NCBI GenBank assembly: GCA_016223165.1
Contig: JACRPO010000007.1
Location: forward strand, 682,001 to 746,000
Reading direction: 5' to 3'
DNA length: 64,000 nt
From: Burkholderiales bacterium
GTDB lineage: Bacteria > Pseudomonadota > Gammaproteobacteria > Burkholderiales > Burkholderiaceae_C
Below the pieces are notes generated by a model. That model ran no database searches. It was not told the DNA's origin and was given only the letters and a program-made list of their open reading frames with translations. Positions 34,313 through 42,639 of the stretch are shown piece after piece (positions within the stretch are counted from its first letter, which is position 1; each line of letters begins with the position of its first letter). A program made the position numbers and the translations under genes.

Positions 34313-35281
34313 TCAGCGCTCCTTGACGTAGGGCCGCCCGAGCGCCTTCGGCGCCACCGCCTGGCCGATGAAGCCGGCCAGCAGGACCACCGTCATCACG
34401 TACGGCAGCGCCTGGATCGCCTGCACGGGCACGAGGCCCACGACGGGCAGCGGCACGCCCTGCAGCCGGATGCTCGCCGCGTCGAGAAAGCCGAACAGCA
34501 GGCAGGCCCACAGCGCCCCCACCGGGCGCCACTTGCCGAAGATCATCGCCGCCAGCGCCATGTAGCCGCGCCCGGCGGTCATGTTCGGGATGAAGCTCGG
34601 GTTCATCGCCAGCACGAGGTAGCTGCCGGCGAGCGAGGCGAGCACGCCGTTCAGCGCCAGCGCCGCGTAGCGCAGCCCCTTCACCGAGACGCCGGCGGCG
34701 TCGACCATGTTCGGGTTCTCGCCGGTGGCGCGCAGGCGCAGGCCGAAGCGCGTGCCGTAGAGCAGCCACCACACCGCACCCACCGCGACCAGCGCGCCAT
34801 AGACGAAGGCGTTGTGGCCGAAGAGCGCGAGCGCGAGCGTCTTGCCGACCCACGGCACCTCCCCCAGCCAGGCCGTCGTGCCGGCGAAGACGGCGTGCAG
34901 CCGCACCGCCTCGGCCAGCGGCGGCGTCTGCCCGCCGAGGTGGAACCAGGCGATGCCGAGCACCACCGTCAGGCCGGCGGCCATCATCGTGATCGCGACG
35001 CCGAGCACCACCTGGTCGCCGCCGTGCGTGACGCAAGCGTAGCCGTGCAGCATCGACAGCGCCACGCCGACGACGAGGGCGGCGGCCAGCGCCAGCGGCA
35101 TCGAGCCGGTGAGTGCACCGACGCTCGCGGTGGTGAAGGCGGTGAGCAGCATCTTGCCCTCGAGGCCGAGGTCGATGACGCCGCTGCGTTCGCTCAGCAC
35201 ACCGGCGAGCGCACACAGGATGAGCGGCACGCTCACGCGCAGCGTGCTCGCCACGAGGGTGCCGATGAGGACGTCATCCAT
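34313..35281 (-). CDS. Nucleoside ABC transporter permease 2 (BMP-type system)
   Basis: Inner-membrane permease of 322 residues in the family of YufQ/NupQ-like and ribose-type permeases. VPLILCALAGVLSERSGVIDLGLEGKMLL is the defining N-terminal motif, and multiple hydrophobic helices follow. GTRFGLRLRATGENPNMVDAAGVSVKGLRYAAL is the cytoplasmic coupling region that contacts the ATPase. FIPNMTAGRGYMALAAMIFGKWRP is another conserved block. It is the fourth gene of the bmp-ATPase-permease-permease-cdd operon and lies 21 bp after permease 1. The two permeases should form a heterodimeric channel. Confidence 0.92.
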   Translation of the reverse strand: MDDVLIGTLVASTLRVSVPLILCALAGVLSERSGVIDLGLEGKMLLTAFTTASVGALTGSMPLALAAALVVGVALSMLHGYACVTHGGDQVVLGVAITMMAAGLTVVLGIAWFHLGGQTPPLAEAVRLHAVFAGTTAWLGEVPWVGKTLALALFGHNAFVYGALVAVGAVWWLLYGTRFGLRLRATGENPNMVDAAGVSVKGLRYAALALNGVLASLAGSYLVLAMNPSFIPNMTAGRGYMALAAMIFGKWRPVGALWACLLFGFLDAASIRLQGVPLPVVGLVPVQAIQALPYVMTVVLLAGFIGQAVAPKALGRPYVKER

Positions 35282-35302
35282 GGCGGCCGCCGACCACGCG
35301 TT

Positions 35303-36436
35303 TCAACCGGGCTGCGCCGGCGCGACCCGCGCCGCCGGGCGCCGCGCGAAGAGCGCGACCAGCCGCGCCAGCCACGGCGCCGCCACCTGCGCCATGGCGC
35401 CGGCGAAGAGCACGATCAGCCCCTGCAACAGGAACACCATGTCGCGGCTGAAGCCCTTGATCTCGAACGCGAGTTCGGCGCCGCCCTGGTACAGCGCGCC
35501 GAAGAGGATGGCGGCGAGCACGATGCCCACCGGGTGGTTGCGGCCGATGAGGCTCACCGCGATGCCGGTGAAGCCGGCGCCGGCGACGAATTCGCCGAGC
35601 AGGCGGCCGTGTGCGCCGGCGATCTCGTTGACGCCGACGAGGCCGGCGAGCGCGCCCGAGATCGCCATCGACAGCATGATGAGGCGCGGCGGCCGGATGC
35701 CCGCGTACAGCGAAGCCTCCGGCGCGAAGCCCACGGCGCGCAGCGCATAACCCGGCTGCGACTTCCACACCGTGAGGTAGACGGCCACGGCGGCGGCGAT
35801 GGCCAGCAGCACGCTCAGGTTGAGCGGCGTGCGCGGCCAGTCGATGCCGAGCGCCTGCATCACGGCGTGCACGCCGGGCACGCGCGCGCTCGCCGCGAAC
35901 GCCGCGGTCTCGGCGGCCATGTTGCCCGGCTCCTTGAGCACGTTGACGAGCAGGTAGCCGAGCAGCGCCGCGGCGATGAAGTTGAACATGATCGTCGTGA
36001 TGACGACGTGGCTGCCGCGCCAGGCCTGCAGGGCCGCGGGCACCGCCGCCCAGGCCATGCCGAAGAGCGCACCGGAAAGCACCGACAACGGCAGCATCAG
36101 CGCCATCGGCAGGTGCGGCGCGAGGCCGAGCGCGGCCAGGCCGACGCCGAGCCCGCCGAGCATCGCCTGCCCTTCGGCGCCGATGTTGAACAGGCCGCCG
36201 TGCAGCGCCACCGCCACCGCCAGACCGGTGAAGACGAAGGTGGTGGCGTAGTACAGCGTGTAGCTGATGCCGGCCTTGGAGCCGAAGGCGCCCTTCACCA
36301 GCAGCGCCAGCACCTGCGCCGGCTGGAAGCCGACGACCATCACGACGATGGCGGCGACGGCGAGTGCGAGCGCGAGGTTGACGGCCGGCAGCACGGCCAC
36401 GTCGACCCAGCGCGGCAGCTCGACGGGGTGGGTCAC
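35303..36436 (-). CDS. Nucleoside ABC transporter permease 1 (BMP-type system)
   Basis: Inner-membrane permease of 377 residues, YufP-like. Core motifs are TFVFTGLAVAVALHGGLFNIGAEGQAMLGGLG, GSHVVITTIMFNFIAAALLGYLL and GYALRAVGFAPEASLYAGIRPPRLI, the last being the ATPase contact loop. EFVAGAGFTGIAVSLIGRNHPVGIVLAAILFGALYQGG follows. It starts with GTG 36436, overlapping the ATPase stop as GTGA. That coupling is preserved even though the end of the ATPase gene now carries a repeat element, so translation of this gene depends on ribosomes crossing the inserted sequence. Confidence 0.92.
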   Translation of the reverse strand: MTHPVELPRWVDVAVLPAVNLALALAVAAIVVMVVGFQPAQVLALLVKGAFGSKAGISYTLYYATTFVFTGLAVAVALHGGLFNIGAEGQAMLGGLGVGLAALGLAPHLPMALMLPLSVLSGALFGMAWAAVPAALQAWRGSHVVITTIMFNFIAAALLGYLLVNVLKEPGNMAAETAAFAASARVPGVHAVMQALGIDWPRTPLNLSVLLAIAAAVAVYLTVWKSQPGYALRAVGFAPEASLYAGIRPPRLIMLSMAISGALAGLVGVNEIAGAHGRLLGEFVAGAGFTGIAVSLIGRNHPVGIVLAAILFGALYQGGAELAFEIKGFSRDMVFLLQGLIVLFAGAMAQVAAPWLARLVALFARRPAARVAPAQPG

Positions 36437-38373
36437 GGGTTGTGCGCCTTGGTCGTGGGGCGCAGAGGGGGTGGCGGGCCGATGCCGTGGCGTGGCGAGG
36501 CCGTGGCGTGGCGAGGTCGTGGCGTGTCGAGGCTGTGGCGCGCCGAGGGCGTGGCGTGTCGAGGGCGTGGCGTGTCAAGGCCGTGGCGCGCCGAGGCCGC
36601 CGGGTGGTCGGCTCTGCTCGTGTCCTCTTTCGGCCGCCCGGCTCGCAAGCTCGCAGGGCGCCCGAATGCCCCCTTTACCTCGCTGAGCCGACCACCCGGC
36701 GGCCTCGGCGGGCACCAGGGTTGGCATGCGACGAGGGCGTGCCGCCGCTGGTGCCGGATCGGGCCGATGGGGCGCCCTGCGCAGCGAGGTAAAGGGGGCA
36801 TCCGGGGGCCCTGCGAGCTTGCGAGCCGGGCCGCCGGAAGAGGACACGAGCGGCGCAGGGTGCCCCGTCTCGGCAGCTCGCCGGCGATGCGGCCGGCATT
36901 CATCACCAGCACGCGGTCGGCCAGCGCCAGGATCTCGTCGAGCTCGGAGGACACGACGAGCACGGCGCCGCCGGCGTCGCGCATGGCGCGCAGGCGGCCG
37001 TGGATGAACTCGATGGCGCCGATGTCGACGCCGCGCGTCGGCTGGCCGACGAGCAGCACGCGCGGCTCGTCGGGGCGGCCGAAGGCCTCGCGGGCGAGCA
37101 CGAGCTTTTGCTGGTTGCCGCCGCTGAACGTGCTGCTGCGCAGTGACGCGTTGCGCGGCCGCACGTCGTAGCGCTCCATCATCGCGGCGCAGTCGCCGCG
37201 CATCACGGCGCCCTGCAGCCAGCCGCGGCGGGCGTAGCGCGGCTTCTTCTGGTAGCCGAGCGTCGCCGACTCCCAGGCCGCGAAGGGCAGCACGAGGCCG
37301 CGCTTGTGGCGGTCTTCGGGCACATGCGCGATACGCAGCTCGCGCGCCGTGGCCGGGTCGAGCCAGCCACCCGGCCGGGCCGCCGTGAACTCGCGCCCGC
37401 CGATGCGCAGCCGCCCCTGCTGCGGCACGAGCAGGCCGGCGAGCGCGTCGAGCAGTTCGCTCTGGCCGTTACCCGAGACGCCGGCGATGCCGACGATCTC
37501 GCGTTCGCGCAGCTTCAGCGAAACGTCCGCCAGCCGCGTGACGCCGAGCGTGTCGCGCCAGGTGAGGCCGCTCGCCTCGAGCAGCACCGCGCCGGGCTCG
37601 ACCTGGCGCGGGCTGCCGTTGGTGTCGGCGCGGCCCAGGTGCACGCGCCGCCCCACCATCGCCTCGGCGAGGCTGTCCAGGCTGACCTCGGCGATCGGGG
37701 CGTCGAGCACCACCTGGCCCTGGCGCATCACCGTCACGTGATCGGCCAGCGCCATGATCTCCTTCAGCTTGTGCGTGATGAGCAGGATCGTCGTGCCCTG
37801 CGCGCGCAGCGCGCGCAGCGTCTCGAAGAGCTGCTCGGTCTCCTGCGGCGTCAGCACGGCCGTCGGCTCGTCGAGGATGAGGATGCGCGCGCCGCGGTAC
37901 AGCGCCTTCAGGATCTCCAGACGCTGCCGCTCGCCGACCGGCAGGTCCCGCACGAGCGCATCGAGATCCACGACGAGGCCGGTGTCGCGCATCAGCGCTT
38001 CGAGCCGGGCGCGCACCGTGGCACGCGCGGCGCCGAGGCGCCAGTCGGGCTCGGCGCCGAGCATCACGTTGTCGAGCGCCGAGAGCGTGTCCACGAGCAT
38101 GAAGTGCTGGTGCACCATGCCGACGCCGAGCGCGATGGCCTCGCGCGAGCCGGTGATGCGCGCCGGCTTGCCTTCGAGCTCGATGCTGCCGCTGTCGGCC
38201 TGGTAGAAGCCGTACAGGATCGACATCAGCGTGCTCTTGCCGGCACCGTTCTCGCCGACGATGCCGTGCACGCTGCCGGCGCGCACGGTGAGCGCGACGT
38301 CGCGGTTGGCGTGCACCGCGCCGAAGCGCTTCTCGATGCCCCGCATCACCACGGCGGGGTGCGGGGCCGACAT
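36433..38373 (-). CDS. Nucleoside ABC transporter ATPase with foreign C-terminal extension
   Basis: Double-domain ATPase of the BMP-type nucleoside importer. Domain 1 has Walker A GENGAGKST, DLPVGERQRLEILKAL and LILDEPTAVLTP. Domain 2 has VSGNGQSELL, EDRHKRG, FSGGNQQKLVLARE and VGQPTRGVDIG. The native sequence runs to about residue 501 (NAGRIAGELPR). The remaining 145 or so residues are the translated complement of a repeat element (36484-36869), including 16-residue Arg/His/Pro-rich repeats (TPRPRHATPSARHSLDTP). Relatives are usually 500-530 residues and end shortly after GEL, so about 15 native residues are replaced. It lies 6 bp after bmp and overlaps permease 1. Whether the tail is tolerated is unknown. 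Confidence 0.9.
   Translation of the reverse strand: MSAPHPAVVMRGIEKRFGAVHANRDVALTVRAGSVHGIVGENGAGKSTLMSILYGFYQADSGSIELEGKPARITGSREAIALGVGMVHQHFMLVDTLSALDNVMLGAEPDWRLGAARATVRARLEALMRDTGLVVDLDALVRDLPVGERQRLEILKALYRGARILILDEPTAVLTPQETEQLFETLRALRAQGTTILLITHKLKEIMALADHVTVMRQGQVVLDAPIAEVSLDSLAEAMVGRRVHLGRADTNGSPRQVEPGAVLLEASGLTWRDTLGVTRLADVSLKLREREIVGIAGVSGNGQSELLDALAGLLVPQQGRLRIGGREFTAARPGGWLDPATARELRIAHVPEDRHKRGLVLPFAAWESATLGYQKKPRYARRGWLQGAVMRGDCAAMMERYDVRPRNASLRSSTFSGGNQQKLVLAREAFGRPDEPRVLLVGQPTRGVDIGAIEFIHGRLRAMRDAGGAVLVVSSELDEILALADRVLVMNAGRIAGELPRRGTLRRSCPLPAARLASSQGPRMPPLPRCAGRPIGPIRHQRRHALVACQPWCPPRPPGGRLSEVKGAFGRPASLRAGRPKEDTSRADHPAASARHGLDTPRPRHATPSARHSLDTPRPRHATASPRHGIGPPPPLRPTTKAHNP
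36484..36595. repeat. 16-bp tandem array, composite repeat copy 1
   Basis: Seven consecutive 16-bp units of the form GCCGTGGCGTGGCGAG (variants in bases 2-3 and 10-15). The array abuts the palindromic part of the composite repeat. The same unit occurs four times in copy 2. Three units equal 48 bp, so in the ATPase frame they encode a 16-residue repeat. Confidence 0.9.
36596..36869. repeat. Nested palindromic element, composite repeat copy 1 (intact)
   Basis: Long inverted arms at about 36616-36685 and 36782-36850 pair over some 70 bp (GCTCGTGTCCTCTT...CGCTG against CAGCG...AGAGGACACGAGC). A second perfect 19-bp pair lies at 36596-36614 and 36685-36703. A central hairpin pairs GGCACCAG (36711) with CTGGTGCC (36748). 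The right boundary is where similarity to copy 2 stops, after GTGCCCCGTC. The CT at 36625-36626 is the empty form of the site used by the IS110 element in copy 2. Confidence 0.9.
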
Positions 38374-38379
38374 GGCGAA

Positions 38380-39360
38380 TTACTTGCAGGCGTTCGCGGC
38401 CATGTAGTCGATGACCTTGATCTTGCCGCTGATGATGTCGGCCTTGGCGGCGTCGACCTTCTTCTTCATGTCGGCGCTGACGAGCTTGGCGTTGTGCTCG
38501 TCGAGTGCGTAGTCGACACCGCCCTCGGCCAGGCCGAGTGCCGTGACGCCGGGCTTGATGCCCTTGAAGGCGTTGAAGACGGCGACGTCGACGCGCTTGA
38601 CCATGCTCGTGAGCATGGTGCCCGGGTGCAGGTGGTTCTGGTTGCTGTCGACGCCGATGGCGAGCTTGCCGGCGTCCTTGGCCGCCTGGTACACGCCCAC
38701 GCCGGTGCCGCCGGCGGCCGCGAACACCACGTCGACGCCGCCCGCGAACTGGCTCTTCGCCAGTTCAGCGCCGCGCGCCGGGTCGTTCCATGCGGTGGGC
38801 GTGGTGCCGGTCATGTTGGCCGTCACCTGCACCTTCGGGTTGGCGAACTTCGCGCCCTGCTCGTAGCCGCACTGGAACTTGCGGATGAGCGGGATGTCCA
38901 TGCCGCCGACGAAGCCGACCTTGCCGGTCTTGCTCGCCATCGCCGCCATCATGCCGACGAGGAAGCTGCCCTCGTGCTCCTTGAAGACGATGCTCTGCAC
39001 GTTGGGCAGCGGCACCACCGAGTCGATGATGGCGAAGCTGATCTTCGGGAAGTCCTTGGCCACCGCCTCGGTGCTGCTGCCCTGTGCGAAGCCGATGCCG
39101 ACGATCGGGTCGGCACCGCGCTCGGCCATGCGGCGCTTGGCCTGCTCGCGCTGGGTGGGGTTGCTGATCTCGAACTCGAGATAGGGCTTGCCCGTCTCCT
39201 TCTTCCAGCGCTCGGCGCCGTCGAAGGCGGCCTGGTTGAAGCTCTTGTCGAACTTGCCGCCCATGTCGTAGACGACGGCGGGCTGCTTCTGCGCCATGGC
39301 GCCGCCGGCCGCAAGGGCCGCAGCGAGGGCGATCAGCATCGTGGGCACACGTGGCGACAT
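38380..39360 (-). CDS. BMP-family nucleoside-binding protein
   Basis: Periplasmic receptor of 326 residues for the nucleoside ABC importer. It has an N-terminal signal peptide MSPRVPTMLIALAAALAAGGAMAQ without a lipobox cysteine. AVVYDMGGKFDKSFNQAAFDGAERW is the PnrA/BMP entry motif. GIGFAQGSSTEAVAKDFPKISFAIIDS and SFLVGMMAAMASKTGKVGFVGGMDIPLIRKFQCGYEQGAK follow. FAAAGGTGVGVYQAAKD and AIGVDSNQ complete the ligand site. CCAGGAGGCCCTGC before ATG 39360 is a strong ribosome site. It is the first gene of the transporter-cdd operon, back-to-back with adenosine deaminase. Confidence 0.94.
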   Translation of the reverse strand: MSPRVPTMLIALAAALAAGGAMAQKQPAVVYDMGGKFDKSFNQAAFDGAERWKKETGKPYLEFEISNPTQREQAKRRMAERGADPIVGIGFAQGSSTEAVAKDFPKISFAIIDSVVPLPNVQSIVFKEHEGSFLVGMMAAMASKTGKVGFVGGMDIPLIRKFQCGYEQGAKFANPKVQVTANMTGTTPTAWNDPARGAELAKSQFAGGVDVVFAAAGGTGVGVYQAAKDAGKLAIGVDSNQNHLHPGTMLTSMVKRVDVAVFNAFKGIKPGVTALGLAEGGVDYALDEHNAKLVSADMKKKVDAAKADIISGKIKVIDYMAANACK

Positions 39361-39510
39361 GCAGGGCCTCCTGGGCGCGGGTTGAGTGGATTGGATTAGG
39401 GGCGGCAGGATAACAAGGCGGCGCGGCCGGGGCTGTCCCGGTTCGCCCTAGGACCCGGCAACGCCACGCGAGCCCTCCTCGTGGCGCTGACAGGCTCTAG
39501 CATCGGGGGC

Positions 39511-40761
39511 ATGGATCGTGCCAAGGCCGGACCCGCCCCCGTTGTCGATCAGGCGGCCGGTGATGCGGCGCGCCGTGCCGCTGCCTTGCCCAAGGTGGTG
39601 CTGCACGAGCACCTCGATGGCGCGTTGCGCATCGATTCCTTGCTCGCGCTGCTGCGCGAGCGCGGCGTCGAGCCGCCGGCGCGCGATGCGCGCACGATGG
39701 CCGCCTGGCTCGACGCCAACGCGCATGCCGGCAGCCTGGAGCGGTTTCTCGAGGGCTTTGCGCTCACCGTCGCGGCGATGGCCTCGGTCGATGCGCTGGC
39801 GCGCGTGGCGCGCGAGGTGGCCGAGGACGCGCTGGCCGAGGGCGCGGTGCTGGCCGAGTTCCGCATCGCGCCGCTGCTGTTCGAGGCCTTCGGCCTCTCG
39901 GCCGACGCAGTGGTCGAGGCGCTGCTGGACGGCCTCGCGCGCTGCCCGGCGCTGCCCAGCGGCCTCATCGTCTGCGCGATGCGCCACCTGCCGCCGGGCG
40001 AGACACTGCGCGCCGCCCGCCTCGCGCTGCGCTTTGCCGGGCGCGGCCCAAGCGGCCGGGGCGGGCCCGGCGGACCCGGCGTCGTGGGCTTCGACCTTGC
40101 CGGCGCCGAGTTCGGGCACCCGTGCAGCGAGCACGCCGAGGCGCTGGCCCTCGTGCGCCGCGCGGGCCTGCCGATGACGCTGCACGCCGGCGAGGCCGAT
40201 GCCGCCGAGCGCGTGCTCGAGGCCGCCCGCCACGGCGCACGCCGCATCGGGCACGGCGTGCGCCTGGCCGACGCGCTGGCCGACCCCGAGCGCCGCCCGC
40301 TCGTCGACGAGGTGCGCGCGCGCGGGCTGCACCTCGAGGTCTGCCCGACGAGCAACGTGCACACCGGTGCTGCCGCGTCGATCGCGGCGCACCCGATCAC
40401 GGCCTTGTGGCGCGCCGGCGTGAGCCTGTCGGTGCACACCGACAACCCGCTCTTCTCGCGCACCAGCACGACGGCCGAGATGGCGGCGCTGATGCGCGAG
40501 ACGCCGCTGACCGAAGCCGACCTGCTGGCGATGACACGGCAGGCCGCGGCGGCGAGCTTTCTCGGCACGAGCGCGCGTGAGCAGGCGCTGCGGCGTATCG
40601 ACGCGGCGGCTGAGGCGATGGCCTCGAAGGCAGCCCGAGTCGGTTCCGACCGGGGCGGTGACGCGCGAAACGCCCGAGACGCCCGAGACACCAAGGGCGC
40701 CCAGGATGCCCAAGCCCCCGAGGGCGCTCGAACCGCCGAACGCGCGGCAAGCGTCCGATGA
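39511..40761 (+). CDS. add: Adenosine deaminase
   Basis: Converts adenosine and deoxyadenosine to the inosine forms in the cytoplasm, feeding the purine nucleoside phosphorylase. About 416 residues. [15 protein letters not shown] provides the zinc HxH, and [12 protein letters not shown] is present. [16 protein letters not shown] and [11 protein letters not shown] carry the catalytic Glu and His. [14 protein letters not shown] and [13 protein letters not shown] end the core; most relatives read TDDP where this has TDNP. The C-terminal 40 residues are low-complexity Ala/Arg/Asp ([17 protein letters not shown]). ATG 39511 is chosen over an upstream GTG. The next gene starts 7 bp after the stop. 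Confidence 0.92.
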   Translation: MDRAKAGPAPVVDQAAGDAARRAAALPKVVLHEHLDGALRIDSLLALLRERGVEPPARDARTMAAWLDANAHAGSLERFLEGFALTVAAMASVDALARVAREVAEDALAEGAVLAEFRIAPLLFEAFGLSADAVVEALLDGLARCPALPSGLIVCAMRHLPPGETLRAARLALRFAGRGPSGRGGPGGPGVVGFDLAGAEFGHPCSEHAEALALVRRAGLPMTLHAGEADAAERVLEAARHGARRIGHGVRLADALADPERRPLVDEVRARGLHLEVCPTSNVHTGAAASIAAHPITALWRAGVSLSVHTDNPLFSRTSTTAEMAALMRETPLTEADLLAMTRQAAAASFLGTSAREQALRRIDAAAEAMASKAARVGSDRGGDARNARDARDTKGAQDAQAPEGARTAERAASVR

Positions 40762-40768
40762 GCGCCCA

Positions 40769-41692
40769 ATGAGCGCCGTCCCCTTCGAATGGACCGAGCC
40801 GCGCCTGGCCGCGCTGCGCGGCGTTGCCGAGGCGGCCGGCGCGGCCATCCTCGCCGTCTATGCCCGCTTGTGCGCCGCCGGCGAGGCCCAGGCCGTCGAG
40901 GTGCAGCGCAAGGCCGACGACTCGCCGCTCACCGAGGCCGACCTCGTCGCCGACCGCCTGATCCGCTCGCGCCTCGCGCTCATGTTCAACGGCGCCGCCG
41001 TGCTCAGCGAAGAGGGCCAGGCGGCGACGGACAACTTCGATCCGGCCGTCGGCTACTTTCTCGTCGACCCGCTCGACGGCACCAAGGAGTTCCTGGCCCG
41101 CAACGGCGAGTTCACGGTCAACGTCGCGTGGGTGCAGGGCGCGCGTGTGCTCGCCGGCGTCGTGCATGCGCCGGCGCTCGGCGAGACGTTCTGGGGCGCC
41201 GCCGGGGTGGGCGCCTGGAAGTCCGCAAGCGCCGCGCCGGGCGCGAGCGCCGGCGTCACGCGGGGCACTCCTGGCGTCATTCCGGGCGTCACCCCGGCCG
41301 TCACGCCCGGCATCGCGCGGCCGATTCGCGTCGCCGCGCCGCCGGCGGCCGATGCGCCGCTGCGCGTGCTCGCCAGCCGCTCGCATGGCGGCGCGGTGCA
41401 GCGGGCCTACCTGGCGCGCCTGCCGCAGCCACTCGCCTGCCTGGAGGCGGGCAGCTCGCTGAAGTTCTGCCGCCTCGCCGAAGGTGCGGCCGACCTCTAC
41501 CCGCGCCTCACCGCGACGATGGCCTGGGACACGGCCGCCGGTCAGGCGGTGCTCGAGGCGGCAGGCGGTGTCGTGCTCGGCACCGAGGGCTCGCCGCTGC
41601 GCATTCCCGGGCGGCCGCGCGAGGCGCCGAACCCGCCCTTCTTCGCCGCCAGCAGCGCCGGGCTGGCACGGCGGGCTATCTCGGTGCTGTGA
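40769..41692 (+). CDS. CysQ-like 3'(2'),5'-bisphosphate nucleotidase
   Basis: Lithium-sensitive phosphatase of 307 residues that probably hydrolyses PAP to AMP. The metal-binding Glu is in VLSEEGQAA. FLVDPLDGTKEFLARNGEFTVNVAWV is nearly identical to the CysQ signature, and CRLAEGAADLYPRL and MAWDTAAGQAVLEAAGG complete the site. Between the first beta-sheet and RPIRVAAPP there is an inserted low-complexity segment (GVTRGTPGVIPGVTPAVTPG) from 12-bp-like repeats. The gene follows add closely. Its 3' end overlaps the antisense end of the methyltransferase gene by 151 bp. Confidence 0.88.
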   Translation: MSAVPFEWTEPRLAALRGVAEAAGAAILAVYARLCAAGEAQAVEVQRKADDSPLTEADLVADRLIRSRLALMFNGAAVLSEEGQAATDNFDPAVGYFLVDPLDGTKEFLARNGEFTVNVAWVQGARVLAGVVHAPALGETFWGAAGVGAWKSASAAPGASAGVTRGTPGVIPGVTPAVTPGIARPIRVAAPPAADAPLRVLASRSHGGAVQRAYLARLPQPLACLEAGSSLKFCRLAEGAADLYPRLTATMAWDTAAGQAVLEAAGGVVLGTEGSPLRIPGRPREAPNPPFFAASSAGLARRAISVL

Positions 41693-42639
41693 GCCTCCCT
41701 GGGCCCATTGCGCTCCTCGCGCTCTTCGCCTTCTTCGCCTTCTTCGCGCTCTTCGGTCTCTTCGGTCTCTTCGGGCGCTGCCTTGACGCGACCGCTGTAG
41801 AGCGCATACCCGAGACCGGCGGCGCGGCCGGCGCGGACGAGGGCCGCGGTGAGGGCGACACGCCGCCAGCCGGCCGAGAGCCTGGCGGCCAGGCCGATGC
41901 GGCGCGCCTGTCGTTGGGCGAAGCTGCAGAAGCCGTCGAGCACCGCCTCGTCCAGGCGCTGCACCTGCACTTGGTCGAAGCCGGCGTCGCGCAGCAGGGC
42001 CAGGCCGTCCTCGGTGCTGCGCAGCTCGGCGGCGGCGATGCCGGTGAGGCCTGCGCCCACGCGCAGCGCAGCGCGCCGCAAGGCCGCGCCTTCGCCCGCG
42101 CCGTGCTTGCCGCCGTCGAGCACCAGGTCAGTGAAGGCGAAGGCGCCGCCGGCGAACAGGCGCGTGCGCGCGGCGCGCAGCAGCGGGGCGCGCGCGCCGA
42201 GGTGGTAGAGCGCGTCGACGCAGACGATGCGATCGAAACGCCCGCCGATGAGCTGCGCCAGCCGGCTCGCATCGGCGCAGTGCACTTCGATGTCGCAGCT
42301 CGCCTGCGCTGCTTCGCCGCGTTGCCGCGCCTGCGCGGCCAGCGCCGGGGCGCGCTCCAGGCCCATCACCGTGGCGGCGCCGAAGGCCTCGGCCCAGAGC
42401 GGCAGCTCTTCGCCGGCGCCGCAGGCCAGGCTCAGCACCGAGTCGCCGGCGCGCATGCCGGCCGCCTCGCCCACGGCGTGAGCAAGGGCGCGGCAGGCGG
42501 TGGCGTAGTCGCGGAGCGAGCCGGCTGCCGCGCCTGCGGCATGGTTCCCGGCAGGGCCGGTGGTCCATAGCCCGAGGTTGCCCCAGCGTGCCGACCGGCC
42601 GCCGTGGTGCAGCCAGGCGATGTGGTCAGCGCGAGACAC
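41542..42639 (-). CDS. SAM-dependent methyltransferase with repeat-derived tail
   Basis: Class I methyltransferase, nominally 365 residues. The Rossmann motif I is VLSLACGAGEELPLWAEAFG. VMGLERAPALAAQARQR is motif II, and DIEVHCADASRLAQL and FDRIVCVDALYHLG are the following motifs, as in ubiE-like and polyketide-type enzymes. The substrate is unknown. After RVKAAPEET the protein runs into an acidic repeat (EETEETEEREEGEEGEEREE) and then about 50 residues antisense to the CysQ-like gene. That tail is probably accidental read-through. The start is GTG 42639, inside the last codons of the caspase-like gene. Confidence 0.8.
   Translation of the reverse strand: MSRADHIAWLHHGGRSARWGNLGLWTTGPAGNHAAGAAAGSLRDYATACRALAHAVGEAAGMRAGDSVLSLACGAGEELPLWAEAFGAATVMGLERAPALAAQARQRGEAAQASCDIEVHCADASRLAQLIGGRFDRIVCVDALYHLGARAPLLRAARTRLFAGGAFAFTDLVLDGGKHGAGEGAALRRAALRVGAGLTGIAAAELRSTEDGLALLRDAGFDQVQVQRLDEAVLDGFCSFAQRQARRIGLAARLSAGWRRVALTAALVRAGRAAGLGYALYSGRVKAAPEETEETEEREEGEEGEEREERNGPREAHSTEIARRASPALLAAKKGGFGASRGRPGMRSGEPSVPSTTPPAASSTA

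Noticed and set aside
36484..36595. 16-bp array as CRISPR or plasmid iterons
   Set aside because: There are no spacers and no replication gene; the array is always joined to the palindromic element.
36596..36869. Integron attC site
   Set aside because: There are no conserved core sites of the attC type, no intI, and the palindrome is nested in a manner not seen in attC.
34139..37171. Open frame of 1010 codons antisense to cdd, the two permeases and part of the ATPase
   Set aside because: His/Arg/Ala-rich translation with no motif, fully covered by recognisable genes on the other strand.
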